Of a stretch of DNA of 6,897 nucleotides, positions 5,462-6,897 are shown in pieces. Where the stretch lies: the NCBI GenBank assembly GCA_026418755.1, contig JAOAAR010000091.1, forward strand, positions 1-6,897. Reading direction: 5' to 3'. The notes beneath the pieces were generated by a model that saw only the letters and a list, made by a program, of their open reading frames with translations, ran no database searches and was not told the origin of the DNA. The DNA is from Planctomycetota bacterium (lineage in GTDB: Bacteria > Planctomycetota > SKW154). Within the stretch, counting starts at the first letter, position 1, and each line of letters opens with the position of its first letter. The position numbers were made by a program, and so were the translations under genes.

Positions 5462-6004
5462 ATGGGATGGAGGTGGGGTTTTATTTTGTTATGTGGTGGG
5501 GTTCTATTTTTTGTTCTGCCGAGTTTATTTTCTCAGGGGAGGGGGGAGTTGAAGATAGGTGTGGTTGATATGGAGAGGATTTCGAAGGGGTATGAGAAGT
5601 GGCAGAAGTGTCAGGATGAGTTGATGGAGGAGGAGGAGAAGTATAACAAGTATTTGGAGGGGAAGCAGCAGGAGGTGCAGAAGAAGATGGGGAGGTTGGA
5701 GGAGCGGGCGCGTAAGCTTTCGCCGAGTTCGCAGGAGTATTTTGACACTATGGAGGAGGTGGAGCAATTGAAGTTTGAGTTTCAGGCGGAGCAGAAGCGG
5801 GCGTACAATGCGGTGAAGATGAAGGCGGAGGAGATGGCGCGGAGGTTGTTAAGCGACATTGAGGCGGCGGTGGAGGAGTATGGGAAGCAGTATGGATTTT
5901 CTGCGATTTTCAGGAAGGAGAATGTTGCGGTGGAGAAACTTTCGTGGACGGAGATTCGGGGTTATGCGGGGAGGAAGTTTGTTCTTTATGCGGATAGGGG
6001 ATAG
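5462..6004 (+). CDS. skp: OmpH/Skp-family periplasmic chaperone, C-terminus frameshifted
   Basis: As read, this encodes 180 residues. Residues 1-24 form a signal peptide with a hydrophobic core FILLCGGVLFFVLPSLF, cleaved probably near FSQG. The mature protein begins with the family hallmark KIGVVDMERI (31-40), followed by a long charged coiled coil (about 43-130) and the core strands FSAIFRKENVAV and KFVLYADR. Skp trimers hold unfolded outer-membrane proteins in the periplasm and pass them to the BAM complex. ATG 5462 follows GGAGG (5449-5453) by 8 nt; TTG 5447 would place that site inside the gene. The TAG at 6002-6004 cuts the protein just before the usual C-terminal helix, which continues in the -1 frame to 6078 (separate entry). 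With one extra G in the GGGG run at 5997-6000 the product would be 205 residues. lpxD follows, the usual neighbour. Confidence 0.88.
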   Translation: MGWRWGFILLCGGVLFFVLPSLFSQGRGELKIGVVDMERISKGYEKWQKCQDELMEEEEKYNKYLEGKQQEVQKKMGRLEERARKLSPSSQEYFDTMEEVEQLKFEFQAEQKRAYNAVKMKAEEMARRLLSDIEAAVEEYGKQYGFSAIFRKENVAVEKLSWTEIRGYAGRKFVLYADRG

Positions 6005-6078
6005 AGGTGACGGAGGATGTGGTGAAACTGTTGAATGAGAAGTATGAGAAGGAGAAGAAGGCAGGGGAGAAGAAATAG
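5998..6078 (+). other. Displaced C-terminal coding segment of skp in the -1 frame
   Basis: Reading from GGG 5998 gives 26 residues, GIEVTEDVVKLLNEKYEKEK and on to GEKK, ending at TAG 6076-6078. OmpH/Skp proteins often end with a D-I/V-T-D/E-x-V-x-x-L-N segment directly after the last strand, so this is the missing end of the gene. The join is at the GGGG run (5997-6000). A lost G, a sequencing error or a -1 ribosomal slip would all explain it. The GTG at 6007 could also start a tiny 23-residue peptide, which I consider unlikely. Confidence 0.8.
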
Positions 6079-6104
6079 AAGTAGGGGTTTGTGAGGCGTT
6101 TGTT

Positions 6105-6897
6105 ATGGGGATGAGTGTTGAGGAGTTGGCGAGGGAGTTGGGGGCGGTTGTTGAGGGGGATGGTGGTGTAGTGGTTGAGGGGATTGCTGCGCTTGATGTA
6201 GCGGAGGAGAGTTCTTTGTCGTTTGTAGCGGAGAAGAGGTATGAGGCGTTTCTTAAGGGTACGAGGGCGCGGTGTATAATTGTGGGGAAGGATGCTGAGG
6301 TGGAGGTGCCAGAGGGGAAGGTTTTTCTGCGTGTGGAGAAGGTGGAGGAGGCTGTGGAGAAGGCGGCTTTACTTTTGTATCCGCCGCCGAAGGAGTATTT
6401 TCGGGATTTTATTTCGCCTTATGCGTATGTTTCGCCTGATGCTATTGTGGGTGAGGGATGTTTTATTGGGGCGTTTTGTGTTGTTGAGGGAGGTGCGGTG
6501 ATTGGGGACGGGGTTATTTGCGTTGCGCAGGTTTATATAGGGGAGAAGGCGGTTATTGGTGAGGGGTCGTTTTTACATCCTGGGGTTTATATAGGGGAGA
6601 GGTGTAGGATTGGGAAGAGAGTGGTTATTCATTCGAATTCTGTGATAGGTTGTGATGGATTTGGTTATAGGAGGGAGGGGGAGAGGCACAGGAAGTTGAG
6701 GCATTATGGGGTAGTTGTTATTGAGGATGATGTGGAGGTGGGTGCGTGTGTATGTGTGGACAGGGCGCGTTTTGATGCGACACGGATAGGGGCGGGGACT
6801 AAGATTGACAATCTTGTGCACATAGCGCACAATGTTGTGGTGGGGAGGAGGAATCTTCTGGTTGCGCAGGTAGGGATTGCTGGGAGTGCGCGTTTGG
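6105..6897 (+). CDS. lpxD: UDP-3-O-acylglucosamine N-acyltransferase, 3'-incomplete
   Basis: Translation from ATG 6105 is open to the window edge, giving 264 of roughly 340 residues. LpxD adds the N-linked 3-hydroxyacyl chain to UDP-3-O-acyl-glucosamine in lipid A synthesis, using acyl-ACP, in the cytoplasm. The N-terminal uridine-binding domain (MSVEELARELGA, AEESSLSFVAEKRY, then YPPPKEYF) occupies about residues 1-110. The left-handed beta-helix of hexapeptide repeats follows, beginning ISPYAYVSPDAIVGEGCFIGAF. Family hallmarks are IGCDGFGYRREG (DGFGY at 184-188), VEVGACVCVDRARFDAT and NLVHIAHNVVVG, where His242 matches the catalytic His239 of the E. coli enzyme. GAGG at 6093-6096 lies 8 nt before the start. 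It follows the skp tail by 26 nt and is probably cotranscribed from the promoter at 5398. Codon use is extremely G-rich (GGG, GTG, GAG, AGG). Confidence 0.96.
   Translation, partial: MGMSVEELARELGAVVEGDGGVVVEGIAALDVAEESSLSFVAEKRYEAFLKGTRARCIIVGKDAEVEVPEGKVFLRVEKVEEAVEKAALLLYPPPKEYFRDFISPYAYVSPDAIVGEGCFIGAFCVVEGGAVIGDGVICVAQVYIGEKAVIGEGSFLHPGVYIGERCRIGKRVVIHSNSVIGCDGFGYRREGERHRKLRHYGVVVIEDDVEVGACVCVDRARFDATRIGAGTKIDNLVHIAHNVVVGRRNLLVAQVGIAGSARL

Noticed and set aside
6573..6830. Minus-strand frame within lpxD
   Set aside because: It is antisense to the hexapeptide-repeat region, and its regular appearance comes from the repeats in lpxD.
1..6897. CRISPR array, tRNA genes, insertion sequences
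   Set aside because: I saw no regularly spaced repeats, no tRNA cloverleaf with a GGTTCRANNCC arm, and no transposase.

Overview
The window looks like chromosomal DNA from a diderm (LPS-bearing) bacterium, probably a little-studied lineage. The LPS evidence is a periplasmic chaperone gene (skp/ompH) followed directly by lpxD, the order known from the bamA-skp-lpxD-fabZ-lpxA locus. The bacterial flotillin FloA, a lipoprotein, good Shine-Dalgarno sites and TTGACx/TATAAT-like promoters agree with a bacterium. I cannot name the phylum from the sequence. Genes in the right half are extremely rich in G and poor in C on the coding strand.

Layout. Positions 3-605 (+) hold the 3' part of a helical protein gene that is open to the left window edge. 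Positions 684-884 (-) encode a short Pro/Glu/Lys-rich lipoprotein. A hairpin at 923-951 separates it from a compact minus-strand operon in the order cysK (3205-2276), an Rrf2-family regulator (2261-1794), and a LarE-type sulfur transferase (1765-962). Upstream of cysK are a sigma70-like promoter and two copies of a 27-bp palindrome, one at the likely transcription start and one at the -35 box. These look like operators for the adjacent Rrf2 protein.

The right half is transcribed rightwards: floA (3494-4546), then a tightly linked one-TM protein (4548-5033), then about 430 bp without a gene. Positions 5040-5365 of that gap can form a series of hairpins and are not G-skewed like the neighbouring genes, so I propose a structured non-coding RNA there. 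A strong promoter (5398-5426) then drives skp/ompH (5462-6004), whose last 26 codons lie in the -1 frame (frameshift or sequencing error), followed by lpxD (6105 to the window end, incomplete).

How the genes work together. The minus-strand operon joins cysteine synthesis (CysK), a regulator with three cysteines placed for an Fe-S cluster, and a sulfur transferase that takes sulfur from a cysteine or an Fe-S cluster. A self-regulated sulfur/cysteine circuit is the simplest reading. The right half is an envelope region: membrane microdomain scaffold, outer-membrane protein chaperone and lipid A synthesis. The most novel-looking items are the unassigned RNA candidate, the Rrf2 operator pair with a regulator that carries a long insertion, and the skp frameshift.
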